Assembly: GCA_027040375.1 (NCBI GenBank)
Contig: JALUMJ010000036.1
Span: 7,771-13,506, forward strand
Length of the DNA stretch: 5,736 bases
DNA from: Campylobacteraceae bacterium
GTDB lineage: Bacteria > Campylobacterota > Campylobacteria > Campylobacterales > Sulfurospirillaceae
Direction: 5' to 3'
Notes under the pieces: generated by a model
Told to the model about the DNA's origin: nothing
Databases searched by the model: none
The model's input: the letters and a program-made list of their open reading frames with translations, nothing else
Program-made: the position numbers and the translations under genes
In this document: positions 1 through 5,703 of the stretch, piece by piece
Position numbering within the stretch: the first letter of the stretch is position 1
How the letters are laid out: each line of letters begins with the position of its first letter

Positions 1-396
1 AAGGCACATTCTGATGGAGATGTAGCTTTGCATGCACTTATAGATTCACTCTTAGGAGCTATAGGGGCTGGGGACATAGGCGAACTTTTTCCTGACGATG
101 ATGACGCATATAAAGATATAGATTCTAAAAAATTACTAAAAAAAGTGTATAATTTTGTAACACAAGTTGGATATGAGATTGTTAATTGTGATATAACTAT
201 AATGGCACAAACTCCAAGATTAGGAAAATTTAAAGATAAAATGAGAAAAACAATAGCCCAAATTCTACATGTAAAGCCAATTTCAATCAATATAAAAGCA
301 ACTACGACTGAAAAACTAGGCTTCATAGGAAGAAGCGAGGGTGTAGCTGTGCAAGCAACATCTTCATTGAAATTTGCACGATGGATGAATATATGA
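1..396 (+). CDS. ispDF: IspF domain (2-C-methyl-D-erythritol 2,4-cyclodiphosphate synthase), C-terminal part, probably of bifunctional IspDF
   Basis: Partial gene; the reading frame is open from base 1 and gives 131 residues to the stop. The product cyclises CDP-methylerythritol phosphate to methylerythritol cyclodiphosphate in the cytoplasmic non-mevalonate isoprenoid pathway. IspF hallmarks are visible: [10 protein letters not shown] at residues 3-12, whose second His corresponds to a metal ligand; DIGELFPD at 25-32; AQTPRL at 69-74; and the nucleotide-contacting [13 protein letters not shown] at 99-111 followed by SEG. The IspF N-terminus (about 33 residues with the DxH metal motif) is missing off the left edge. 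In Campylobacterota IspF is normally fused behind IspD, so an IspDF fusion is expected, but this is inference because the IspD half is not visible. The stop overlaps the start of the next gene (ATGA), suggesting coupled translation. The IspF assignment is very secure; the fusion is likely. Confidence 0.95.
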   Translation, partial: KAHSDGDVALHALIDSLLGAIGAGDIGELFPDDDDAYKDIDSKKLLKKVYNFVTQVGYEIVNCDITIMAQTPRLGKFKDKMRKTIAQILHVKPISINIKATTTEKLGFIGRSEGVAVQATSSLKFARWMNI

Positions 397-1280
397 AAAT
401 TTTAATAGTAGAAAATGAGATATATTTAGCACAAAGTATAGCGTCAAAATTAACAGAGATTGGTTATAAATGCGACATAGCAACAACTGTGCAAGATGCT
501 TTAAAAGAAGATAAGTATGATTCTGTTTTACTCTCAACAAATATCTCTGGTCAAAACTTTTATCCAGTTATCAAGAAGCATCAAAATTCAATCATCATAC
601 TTATGATTTCATACATAAGTAATGATACGGTTTCAAACCCCATAAAAGCAGGTGCAAATGACTATGTGCAAAAGCCTTTTATGATTGAAGAACTTGTGCG
701 AAAGCTTAAGCATCTGAATGATTTTGATATATTGCAAAGAGAAAATACAACATACAAAGACTACCTTTTGCACTCTTTTGAGAGTTCCAACTTACCAAAA
801 GTTGCAAATAAGATAAAATTTCCAGCCATAATCAAGACTAACTCTCAAAAGATGGCAGATGCTTTGGTTTTTGAGTATTGTTCAAGCATAAAAAAATCAT
901 TTTCATTTATATCGTTAACGAGCTCCAATACTATAGAAAAAATCAACAAAACTCCTGCCGATGAAATTATATATATAACAGAATTGCAAAAGATGAAAAA
1001 AAGCGAGAAAGTGAAAATTTTTGATGCTATTAAAAATAGACCTGTTTTTATCTCAACTACTGATTTAACAGAAAATGCGCCGTATTTTTATATAGAATTA
1101 AATAACAATAGCAAAATACTTGAACAAGGTGAGATTTTATCTATCGATGACTATGTCAAGCATATAATTTTGAATTTTCAAAATAAATTCCCAGATACTG
1201 AACTTTCTAAAAAATTAGGAATATCAAGAAAAAGTCTTTGGGAAAAAAGGAAGAAATATGGCATCAACAAGAAAAAATAG
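393..1280 (+). CDS. Atypical orphan response regulator, HP1021/CemR (Cj1608) type
   Basis: A 295-residue predicted cytoplasmic transcription factor. Residues 1-110 form a receiver-like fold starting MKILIVENE. The usual acidic pair is E7-N8, the phosphoacceptor Asp is replaced by S48 (in LLSTNISG), while S73 and K94 (DYVQKPF) are kept, so phosphorylation is unlikely. Residues 143-262 resemble a reduced NtrC-type AAA+ region without Walker A or GAFTGA. Residues 270-291 ([22 protein letters not shown]) are a Fis-type helix-turn-helix. The start at 393 is preferred over an in-frame ATG at 381 because it gives the standard receiver N-terminus and an ATGA overlap with ispDF, with a weak GGATGA upstream. 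The location directly after ispDF matches HP1020-HP1021 and Cj1607-Cj1608. Those homologues are known as orphan regulators of metabolism, and HP1021 also acts at the replication origin; the same role here is inferred. No histidine kinase gene is present. Confidence 0.88.
   Translation: MKILIVENEIYLAQSIASKLTEIGYKCDIATTVQDALKEDKYDSVLLSTNISGQNFYPVIKKHQNSIIILMISYISNDTVSNPIKAGANDYVQKPFMIEELVRKLKHLNDFDILQRENTTYKDYLLHSFESSNLPKVANKIKFPAIIKTNSQKMADALVFEYCSSIKKSFSFISLTSSNTIEKINKTPADEIIYITELQKMKKSEKVKIFDAIKNRPVFISTTDLTENAPYFYIELNNNSKILEQGEILSIDDYVKHIILNFQNKFPDTELSKKLGISRKSLWEKRKKYGINKKK
1247..1252 (+). promoter_or_regulatory. Ribosome binding site of the sulfate adenylyltransferase-like gene
   Basis: AAGGAA lies 5 bases before the ATG at 1258, inside the last codons of the regulator gene. 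It supports a start that overlaps the upstream gene by 23 bases rather than a later ATG. Confidence 0.7.
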
Positions 1281-2451
1281 ATCTATAGTTATAGACATAC
1301 AAGCCTTAGCAACTCTTTCTTATGCCCAAGAAGGAATCTTTAAACCAGTTGATAGATTGATGAGCAAAGAAGAGGCGATAGATGTAGAAAATACGGGATG
1401 CTACAAAGGCAAACCTTTCCCTTTCCCTTTTATATTGGCGCCTGCTGGCAAAAAAAACGAAGAAGTCATAACAAGCCTTAAAAAAGGTGAAAAAATCGAC
1501 ATAATAGTTGACGAAAAAGTAAGAGGGCATATAATAGCGCAAGGCTTTTTTAAAATCAATCGAAAAAGACGAATTGAACAGATATTTGGAAACTATGACA
1601 CGCAAAATATGGCTACAAGAGACTTTTTAGATAGACTTGGAAGATATTCGATATATGGCAAATTTGAAGTTGATTATGATGGCATAAAAAAAGTAAAACA
1701 ACAAATCAAAAATGCTATAAAAGACAGTGGTGCCAAATCAGTAGCAGCTATTATGATGGATGCTAGACCATTTCACAGAGCGCATGAACGCTTACTTAGA
1801 ATCACACTTGAAAGAACTGACCTTGTAATTGTTTTTCTTTCAAAACACGCTAGCATACAAAACAAAATGACATATAATCAAAAATACGAGATATTACAAT
1901 ATGCCATAGGAAATTATCTACCTAAAAATAGAGTTTTGGTAGTTCCATTTGAAAGCACTTACCTTTTTGCGGGATATAATGACGCCATACTTGATTGTAT
2001 TTGTGCAAATAATTTTGGATGTAACAAGTTTATCGTTGGGAAAAATCACTCTGGGATCGGCATGTATTATGATAAAAATGAGATGAAATCAATACTCAGT
2101 AAATACGAATCACTTGATATAGAAATCGATGTAATATCAAGATTTGTGTATTGTCAAGATTGCAAAACATTAGTAAATACTAGCACTTGTCCACACGGTG
2201 CTCACAGACATATAAAGTATAATTCCAATGCGATAAGAAGGTTTTTCAGAGTTGGCATATTGCCGCCTGCTGTTTTAATGAGGACAGATGTATCAGCAAA
2301 ATTGCTAAGTGCTTGTATGCCAAATAGATTTGAAAATATCAATAAATTATATGACGATATCTTTCCAAACGATGGATTATTAGAAGACCATAGTGAAGAA
2401 GAATTTTACATAAATCTCATGAAATTACATCAAACCACATCTCTTACATAA
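1258..2451 (+). CDS. Sulfate adenylyltransferase (ATP sulfurylase)-like protein with divergent active site
   Basis: A 397-residue protein with the length and layout of single-chain ATP sulfurylase (Sat): an N-terminal PUA-like region (about 1-155), then a nucleotidyltransferase domain. Visible family marks are HRAH at 173-176, GKNHSGIG at 261-268 (usually GRDHAGVG), a probable zinc site CQDC at 299-302 with C311 and H313, and ILPPAVLMRTDV at 334-345 (usually PPxxxMRPEV). The key QxRN motif that binds sulfate and ATP is replaced by MDAR (167-170), so the catalytic Gln, Arg and Asn are not in their places. Canonical Sat makes adenylylsulfate from ATP and sulfate; whether this protein does so is doubtful. 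No other sulfur genes are adjacent. It corresponds by position to Cj1609 of C. jejuni, annotated as a possible sulfate adenylyltransferase. It overlaps the regulator gene by 23 bases. Homology is secure; activity is uncertain, so no symbol is given. Confidence 0.85.
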   Translation: MASTRKNRSIVIDIQALATLSYAQEGIFKPVDRLMSKEEAIDVENTGCYKGKPFPFPFILAPAGKKNEEVITSLKKGEKIDIIVDEKVRGHIIAQGFFKINRKRRIEQIFGNYDTQNMATRDFLDRLGRYSIYGKFEVDYDGIKKVKQQIKNAIKDSGAKSVAAIMMDARPFHRAHERLLRITLERTDLVIVFLSKHASIQNKMTYNQKYEILQYAIGNYLPKNRVLVVPFESTYLFAGYNDAILDCICANNFGCNKFIVGKNHSGIGMYYDKNEMKSILSKYESLDIEIDVISRFVYCQDCKTLVNTSTCPHGAHRHIKYNSNAIRRFFRVGILPPAVLMRTDVSAKLLSACMPNRFENINKLYDDIFPNDGLLEDHSEEEFYINLMKLHQTTSLT

Positions 2452-2466
2452 CTTAGGAATAACAAT

Positions 2467-2922
2467 ATGAGAAAACTTTTTTTAACATTTTTTTATAGCG
2501 GACTTTCGCCAGTAGCGCCAGGAACTATGGGAAGTATATTGGCCGGAATAGTTGGATTTGTAATTTTACAATTTGTGGGCATCGATACACTATTTCTTTT
2601 AAGCATACTTATTACTGTCATCGGTATAAAAGAGATAGATAAGCATGAAGCCATAACTAAAACCCATGATGACAAAAGCATTGTTATCGACGAAGTCATA
2701 GGTCTTTGGCTCGCATTTGTTCTAAGTAGTGGCACAATCACTCAGATGATTCTTAGTTTTGTATATTTTAGATTATTTGATATCATAAAGCCTTCATTGA
2801 TAGGCAAAATCGACAGAGATGTCAAAGGTGGATTAGGAGTCATAGGCGATGATGTTCTTGCTGGTTTGTTAGCTGGTATCTGTAGTGCTGCTACTTGGCA
2901 AGCAATTGTATATTTTAGTTAA
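2467..2922 (+). CDS. pgpA: Phosphatidylglycerophosphatase A
   Basis: A 151-residue integral inner-membrane enzyme that dephosphorylates phosphatidylglycerophosphate to phosphatidylglycerol, the last step of that phospholipid branch. PgpA motifs appear in order: PVAPGTMGS at 15-23, HDD at 67-69 followed by IVIDEVIGLW at 72-81, FRLFDIIKP at 101-109, and DRDVKGGLGVIGDDVLAG at 116-133, which carries the conserved acidic residues. Hydrophobic segments lie near 24-55, 78-101 and 128-150. Length is near the usual 150-170 residues. TAGGAA at 2454-2459 precedes the ATG by 7 bases. The gene follows the Sat-like gene by 15 bp and precedes modE by 29 bp, so it is probably in the same operon. Assignment is confident. 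Confidence 0.95.
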   Translation: MRKLFLTFFYSGLSPVAPGTMGSILAGIVGFVILQFVGIDTLFLLSILITVIGIKEIDKHEAITKTHDDKSIVIDEVIGLWLAFVLSSGTITQMILSFVYFRLFDIIKPSLIGKIDRDVKGGLGVIGDDVLAGLLAGICSAATWQAIVYFS

Positions 2923-2951
2923 GTTATTGATATTGTGAGAGACCACACGGC

Positions 2952-3722
2952 ATGCATGTAGATAGTAGTATTTGGCTTGATAAAAATCAAAAAGGTTTTT
3001 TAGGAAAAGGTCGAATTGAGCTTTTAAAAAATATAGATAAATACGGCTCACTCTCAAAAGCTGCAAAAGAGATGAAGATGAGCTATAAAGCCGCTTGGGA
3101 TGCTCTAAATGAGATGAAAAAACTCTCAAGTGTAAATCTAATAATATCAAATTCTGGAGGAAGTGGGGGTGGCGGAAGCAGACTTACTTCTAGGGCCAAA
3201 GAGTACATAAAAATTTATGAGCTTCTGTTTCAAACTCAACAAAAATTTTTAAAAACTATAGAGTCTCATGTGGATAGTTCTTCAGATTTACAAACATTCC
3301 TACGCAGAAGTTCCCTTCGTACAAGTGCTAGAAATCAAATATTTGGAAAAGTCGCATCCATACAAATTGGCTCTATTAGTTCGACACTTGACATACTCAT
3401 AGATGACAATTTACACATAAGCTCAACAATTACAAACAAAAGTCTAAAAGAGTTAGACATAAAAAAAGGTAAAGATATATATGTTCTAATAAAAGCACCA
3501 TGGATAAAAATATTGCAAGAAAACACTCAAGAAAATCAAATACAATGCACTATAAACCACATAAAAAAAGAAAAAAATTTAGTAGAATTATCCTTACATG
3601 TAAGCCCATCCCTCACACTAATATCTACTATGAATTTAGATGATTTTCAACTCTTACATGTAAAGAAAAACGACAAAATAACCGCATCATTTGATGCAAA
3701 CAACACAATCATAGGAGTCTAA
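2952..3722 (+). CDS. modE: ModE-type molybdate-responsive transcriptional regulator
   Basis: A 256-residue dimeric DNA-binding protein, close to the 262 residues of E. coli ModE. Residues 18-90 are the winged helix-turn-helix: GKGRIELLKNID, SLSKAAKEMKMSYKAAWDALNEM, and the glycine-rich wing GGSGGGGSRLT at 69-79. Two TOBE (Mop-like) domains follow, about 122-185 and 196-256. The molybdate-binding residues of E. coli ModE have counterparts: SARNQ at 125-129 (S125, R127) and KAPW at 181-184 (K181). It should therefore sense molybdate or tungstate and control uptake or molybdoenzyme genes, as known for the family. No modABC transporter or molybdoenzyme gene is in the window, so its targets lie elsewhere. 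The ribosome binding site is poor (GAGAG about 11 bases upstream), but no later ATG preserves the family's N-terminus. It converges with proC, 5 bp apart. Confidence 0.93.
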   Translation: MHVDSSIWLDKNQKGFLGKGRIELLKNIDKYGSLSKAAKEMKMSYKAAWDALNEMKKLSSVNLIISNSGGSGGGGSRLTSRAKEYIKIYELLFQTQQKFLKTIESHVDSSSDLQTFLRRSSLRTSARNQIFGKVASIQIGSISSTLDILIDDNLHISSTITNKSLKELDIKKGKDIYVLIKAPWIKILQENTQENQIQCTINHIKKEKNLVELSLHVSPSLTLISTMNLDDFQLLHVKKNDKITASFDANNTIIGV

Positions 3723-3745
3723 AAGAGCTAAATATCTTTTGTTTT
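3721..3745 (+). terminator. Weak possible terminator between convergent modE and proC
   Basis: AAAAGA (3721-3726) can pair with TCTTTT (3735-3740) across an 8-base loop, followed closely by a run of T. The stem has only one G-C pair and overlaps the ends of both genes, so it is a weak candidate. No better terminator is visible at this junction. Confidence 0.25.
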
Positions 3746-4468
3746 TTCGTAAGACGCCCTCATCGCTTTTATAAAACTATCCCTAACTTTTCCCTCTTCG
3801 AGCTTTGCAATACCCGCTATCGTAGTTCCATTTGGAGATGTAACTTTATCTTTCAAGAGTGCTGGGTGGATATCTTCCAAAACAATGCCCACTCCTTCAA
3901 ATAAAGCTGCTATGTATTTATATGTTATATCTCTTTTTAACCCTAGATTTACCGCGCCATCACTTAAAGACTCAGCTACTAAAGCAAGCCATGCAGGCGC
4001 ACTTCCTGCAAGTCCAGTGGCGATATCTAGTTCATTTTCACTCTCTAGCCAAAAACATTTGCCAAAAGAGTTTAAAAGCTCGATCGCTAAATCTTTCAAC
4101 TCACTATCTCCACAAAGAGAAGTCGCTGATTTTTGCACTAAGGCCGCCATATTTGGCATGGCTCTAACATAAAATTTAGCATCTACTTTTGCTTTTAGTT
4201 TTTCCAAATTTGTGCCAGCCAATATAGAAATCAAGCCCTTTGCTGTGCCTTTTGTGTTTAAATGTTCTAAAGATTGAGGTTTTATAGCCAATATCACGAT
4301 AAAATCATCTAAATCAGGGATTTTGCCTACTACGCTTATAGTTGGGTATTCAAGTCTTAAGGCAGCCAATTTTCTTTCGTTTGCTTCTACGACTGTTATA
4401 TCGTAAGCTTGCAAACCTTTTAGCATCGCCCCACCCATGTTGCCAGCACCGATCAATAATATCTTCAT
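3728..4468 (-). CDS. proC: Pyrroline-5-carboxylate reductase
   Basis: A 246-residue cytoplasmic enzyme that reduces 1-pyrroline-5-carboxylate to L-proline with NAD(P)H, the last step of proline synthesis. The N-terminal Rossmann fold starts MKILLIGAGNMGGAML, with the dinucleotide glycine motif at 7-12. AIKPQ at 61-65 and VRAMPNMAALV at 101-111 are family motifs. The C-terminal dimerisation and substrate domain has GSAPAW at 155-160 and VTSPNGTTIAG at 209-219, where E. coli-type enzymes usually have SPGGTT. It is somewhat shorter than the E. coli enzyme (269 residues) but complete. The start is supported by AGAGGA (plus-strand 4475-4480) 6 bases upstream. It follows the DUF4197 gene by 15 bp and is probably transcribed with it. 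Assignment is confident. Confidence 0.95.
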   Translation of the reverse strand: MKILLIGAGNMGGAMLKGLQAYDITVVEANERKLAALRLEYPTISVVGKIPDLDDFIVILAIKPQSLEHLNTKGTAKGLISILAGTNLEKLKAKVDAKFYVRAMPNMAALVQKSATSLCGDSELKDLAIELLNSFGKCFWLESENELDIATGLAGSAPAWLALVAESLSDGAVNLGLKRDITYKYIAALFEGVGIVLEDIHPALLKDKVTSPNGTTIAGIAKLEEGKVRDSFIKAMRASYEKTKDI

Positions 4469-4483
4469 AAAAAATCCTCTTTT

Positions 4484-5278
4484 TTAATTTCCAAATACTT
4501 GTTTTAAGATAGATGTAGTCCTAGCTATTGGATTAGCTCTAATATCTGCTTCTTTTTGGGCTATCATTTTAAATAATCCATCTATAGCCTTATTTGTAAC
4601 ATACTTATCTAAATCCTCATCACTGCTACTAGGCAAGTAAGAATCAGCTCCAAAACTCTTTGCTATAGACATCACTTTGCTACTTTCAACATATTGTTTT
4701 CCGTATTTTTTATAATATTCATTGAAGCTATCATAGTACTTTGCAACACTATTTTCTTTCATGGTAATTTTTACGATTGGATTTATCATCTTTTCTAACG
4801 ACTTAGTAGTGTGCTTTTTAAAATATTGCGTTGCAGCATCTTTGTCGCCTGCTAAAATATTTTTTGCATCATTTAACGACATCTTATTTATGGCACTCAT
4901 AAATATATCAACTGTTTTAGGAGCTGCCTTTGATGCCGCAATATTCATAGAGTTTATAAGATTATCAGCAACCTTATTTCCACCAAATTTCCGTACTAAT
5001 TTTTCAGCTTTTGAAAGATTCTTTGGAAGTGGTATTTTTACCAAAGTGTTATTTAGATATCCATCTTTTTTACCCAAAGAATCCGCTGCGAAACTCACGC
5101 CTTTTTTCAATGCTTCCTTTAAACCACTCACTACTGTTGAATCACTAAGTCCTGTTTTTGCAACATTTGAAGTTGAATTTACTGATGAATCCCCAAGCAT
5201 ACTTTTGGCAAAACCACCCAAGTTAAAACCAAACATTAAACTCACTGCTGCAATGAATACTATAAAAATTCTTATCAT
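4484..5278 (-). CDS. DUF4197 family exported protein
   Basis: A 264-residue protein of unknown function. Residues 1-24 form a signal peptide (MIR, a hydrophobic run, then a small-residue region ending near GGFA), with no lipobox Cys, so a soluble periplasmic location is inferred. The mature part matches my memory of DUF4197: GLKEALKKGVSFAADSLG at 52-69, LVKIPLPKNLSKAEKLVRKFG at 79-99, MNIAASKAAPK at 111-121, DAATQYFKKHT at 147-157, DKYVTNKAIDGLFKMIAQKE at 224-243 and NPIARTTSILKQVFG at 249-263. It is mostly helical and lysine-rich. The family has no established biochemical role known to me. AAGGAA (plus-strand 5283-5288) precedes the ATG by 4 bases. It sits between a small winged-helix gene and proC in the same direction; functional linkage is not shown. 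Confidence 0.88.
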   Translation of the reverse strand: MIRIFIVFIAAVSLMFGFNLGGFAKSMLGDSSVNSTSNVAKTGLSDSTVVSGLKEALKKGVSFAADSLGKKDGYLNNTLVKIPLPKNLSKAEKLVRKFGGNKVADNLINSMNIAASKAAPKTVDIFMSAINKMSLNDAKNILAGDKDAATQYFKKHTTKSLEKMINPIVKITMKENSVAKYYDSFNEYYKKYGKQYVESSKVMSIAKSFGADSYLPSSSDEDLDKYVTNKAIDGLFKMIAQKEADIRANPIARTTSILKQVFGN

Positions 5279-5313
5279 ATTTTTCCTTTTATTTTATATT
5301 TAGATTTATTCTT

Positions 5314-5616
5314 TCAAGATATTTTTGTATCTTTTTCCCAAAGGATATAGGCTCGACTGCCATTTGACTTAGTTAGTCCCCCAGCAATTTTTCCTTTTTT
5401 GGTTAAATTAAAATTTTTACCTTTTTTCTCCAAATATCCCATTTCGACAAATTTTTTGTTTAATTCATTGGTTTTCATTTCAAGTTTAAGAGCTAGTTTT
5501 GAAGTAGTCAGTTTTGTAGATTCTTTTAACTTTTTAAAACTCTTTTTATTCTCATCTACGACTTCTATCTTGACTTTTTTATCTTGTTTTTCTATATCTT
5601 TTTGTAGAATAGACAT
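5314..5616 (-). CDS. Small lysine-rich winged-helix protein, function unknown
   Basis: A 100-residue protein. Residues 1-35 are charged and lysine-rich, probably disordered or a short coiled coil. Residues 36-95 look like a winged helix-turn-helix: LTTSKLALKLEMKTNELNKK as the helices, then MGYLEKKGKNFNLTKKGKIA as a recognition-end and beta hairpin, ending in RAYILW. Similar domains that I recall occur as C-terminal modules of phage antirepressor-like and nuclease-associated proteins, so a DNA-binding role is plausible but not proven. The start is well fixed by AAGGAGG (plus-strand 5624-5630), 7 bases before the ATG, with an in-frame stop shortly upstream. It lies immediately downstream of a group II intron end and 35 bp before the DUF4197 gene. 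It could be an independent small regulator or the remnant of a larger gene; there is no direct sign of truncation. I do not recognise a named family. Confidence 0.72.
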   Translation of the reverse strand: MSILQKDIEKQDKKVKIEVVDENKKSFKKLKESTKLTTSKLALKLEMKTNELNKKFVEMGYLEKKGKNFNLTKKGKIAGGLTKSNGSRAYILWEKDTKIS

Positions 5617-5621
5617 TTCTA

Positions 5622-5630
5622 CCCCTCCTT
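5622..5630 (-). promoter_or_regulatory. Strong ribosome binding site of the winged-helix gene
   Basis: AAGGAGGGG on the minus strand, with GGAGG 7 bases before the ATG at 5616. It is the best Shine-Dalgarno match in the window and lies outside the group II intron, so translation of the small gene does not depend on intron sequence. Confidence 0.75.
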
Positions 5631-5643
5631 TTTATTTAATTTA

Positions 5644-5667
5644 TTTCGGAGTTGCATAATGCCCCTC
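5644..5667 (-). ncRNA. Probable group II intron domain VI with branch-point A
   Basis: Directly after domain V, the minus strand can fold with GGG pairing to CTCC-side bases and GCA pairing to TGC around a TTA loop. This leaves two A residues (5653, 5652) unpaired on the 3' side, the expected place of the lariat branch-point adenosine. The stem is short, so details of the fold are tentative. Confidence 0.55.
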
Positions 5668-5670
5668 ACA

Positions 5671-5703
5671 GAACCGTACTTGAAGATTTCCCTCATACGG
5701 CTC
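5671..5703 (-). ncRNA. Group II intron domain V catalytic hairpin
   Basis: The 33-base element starts GAGCCGTA and ends TACGGTTC, giving an 8-bp lower stem with one G-U pair and the AGC catalytic triad at its base. Above it a 2-base bulge (AG) on the 3' side separates a 5-bp upper stem (TGAGG with CTTCA) capped by a loop starting GAAA. This matches the conserved domain V architecture of 33-34 bases with a two-base bulge. It forms part of the ribozyme active centre. Confidence 0.85.

Noticed and set aside
381..395. Alternative ATG at 381 for the regulator, adding MDEY
   Set aside because: The ATG at 393 gives the standard receiver N-terminus, an ATGA overlap with the upstream stop and a GGATGA at suitable distance. 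The earlier start has no ribosome binding site.
2933..2947. Small inverted repeat TGTG/CACA just upstream of modE considered as an operator
   Set aside because: Only 4 bp of symmetry and no resemblance to known ModE sites; too weak to support.
3226..3232. TGTTTCA, a match to the HP1021 box as I recall it
   Set aside because: A single 7-base match inside the modE coding region is expected by chance in A+T-rich DNA; no cluster was found.
3594..3663. Two copies of the 10-bp palindrome TTACATGTAA, 60 bp apart in modE
   Set aside because: Both are in the same frame and encode Leu-His-Val in the second TOBE domain, and a similar string occurs in ispF. Codon choice in A+T-rich DNA explains them; an operator deep in the 3' coding end is unlikely.
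3859..4172. Two overlapping plus-strand open frames antisense to proC
   Set aside because: The minus strand carries unambiguous ProC motifs here; the plus-strand frames have no motif support.
4761..5303. Long plus-strand open frame antisense to the DUF4197 gene (180 codons)
   Set aside because: Its product is hydrophobic and resembles no family, and the opposite strand encodes a protein with a signal peptide, a ribosome binding site and family motifs. It is a mirror of that gene's codon pattern.
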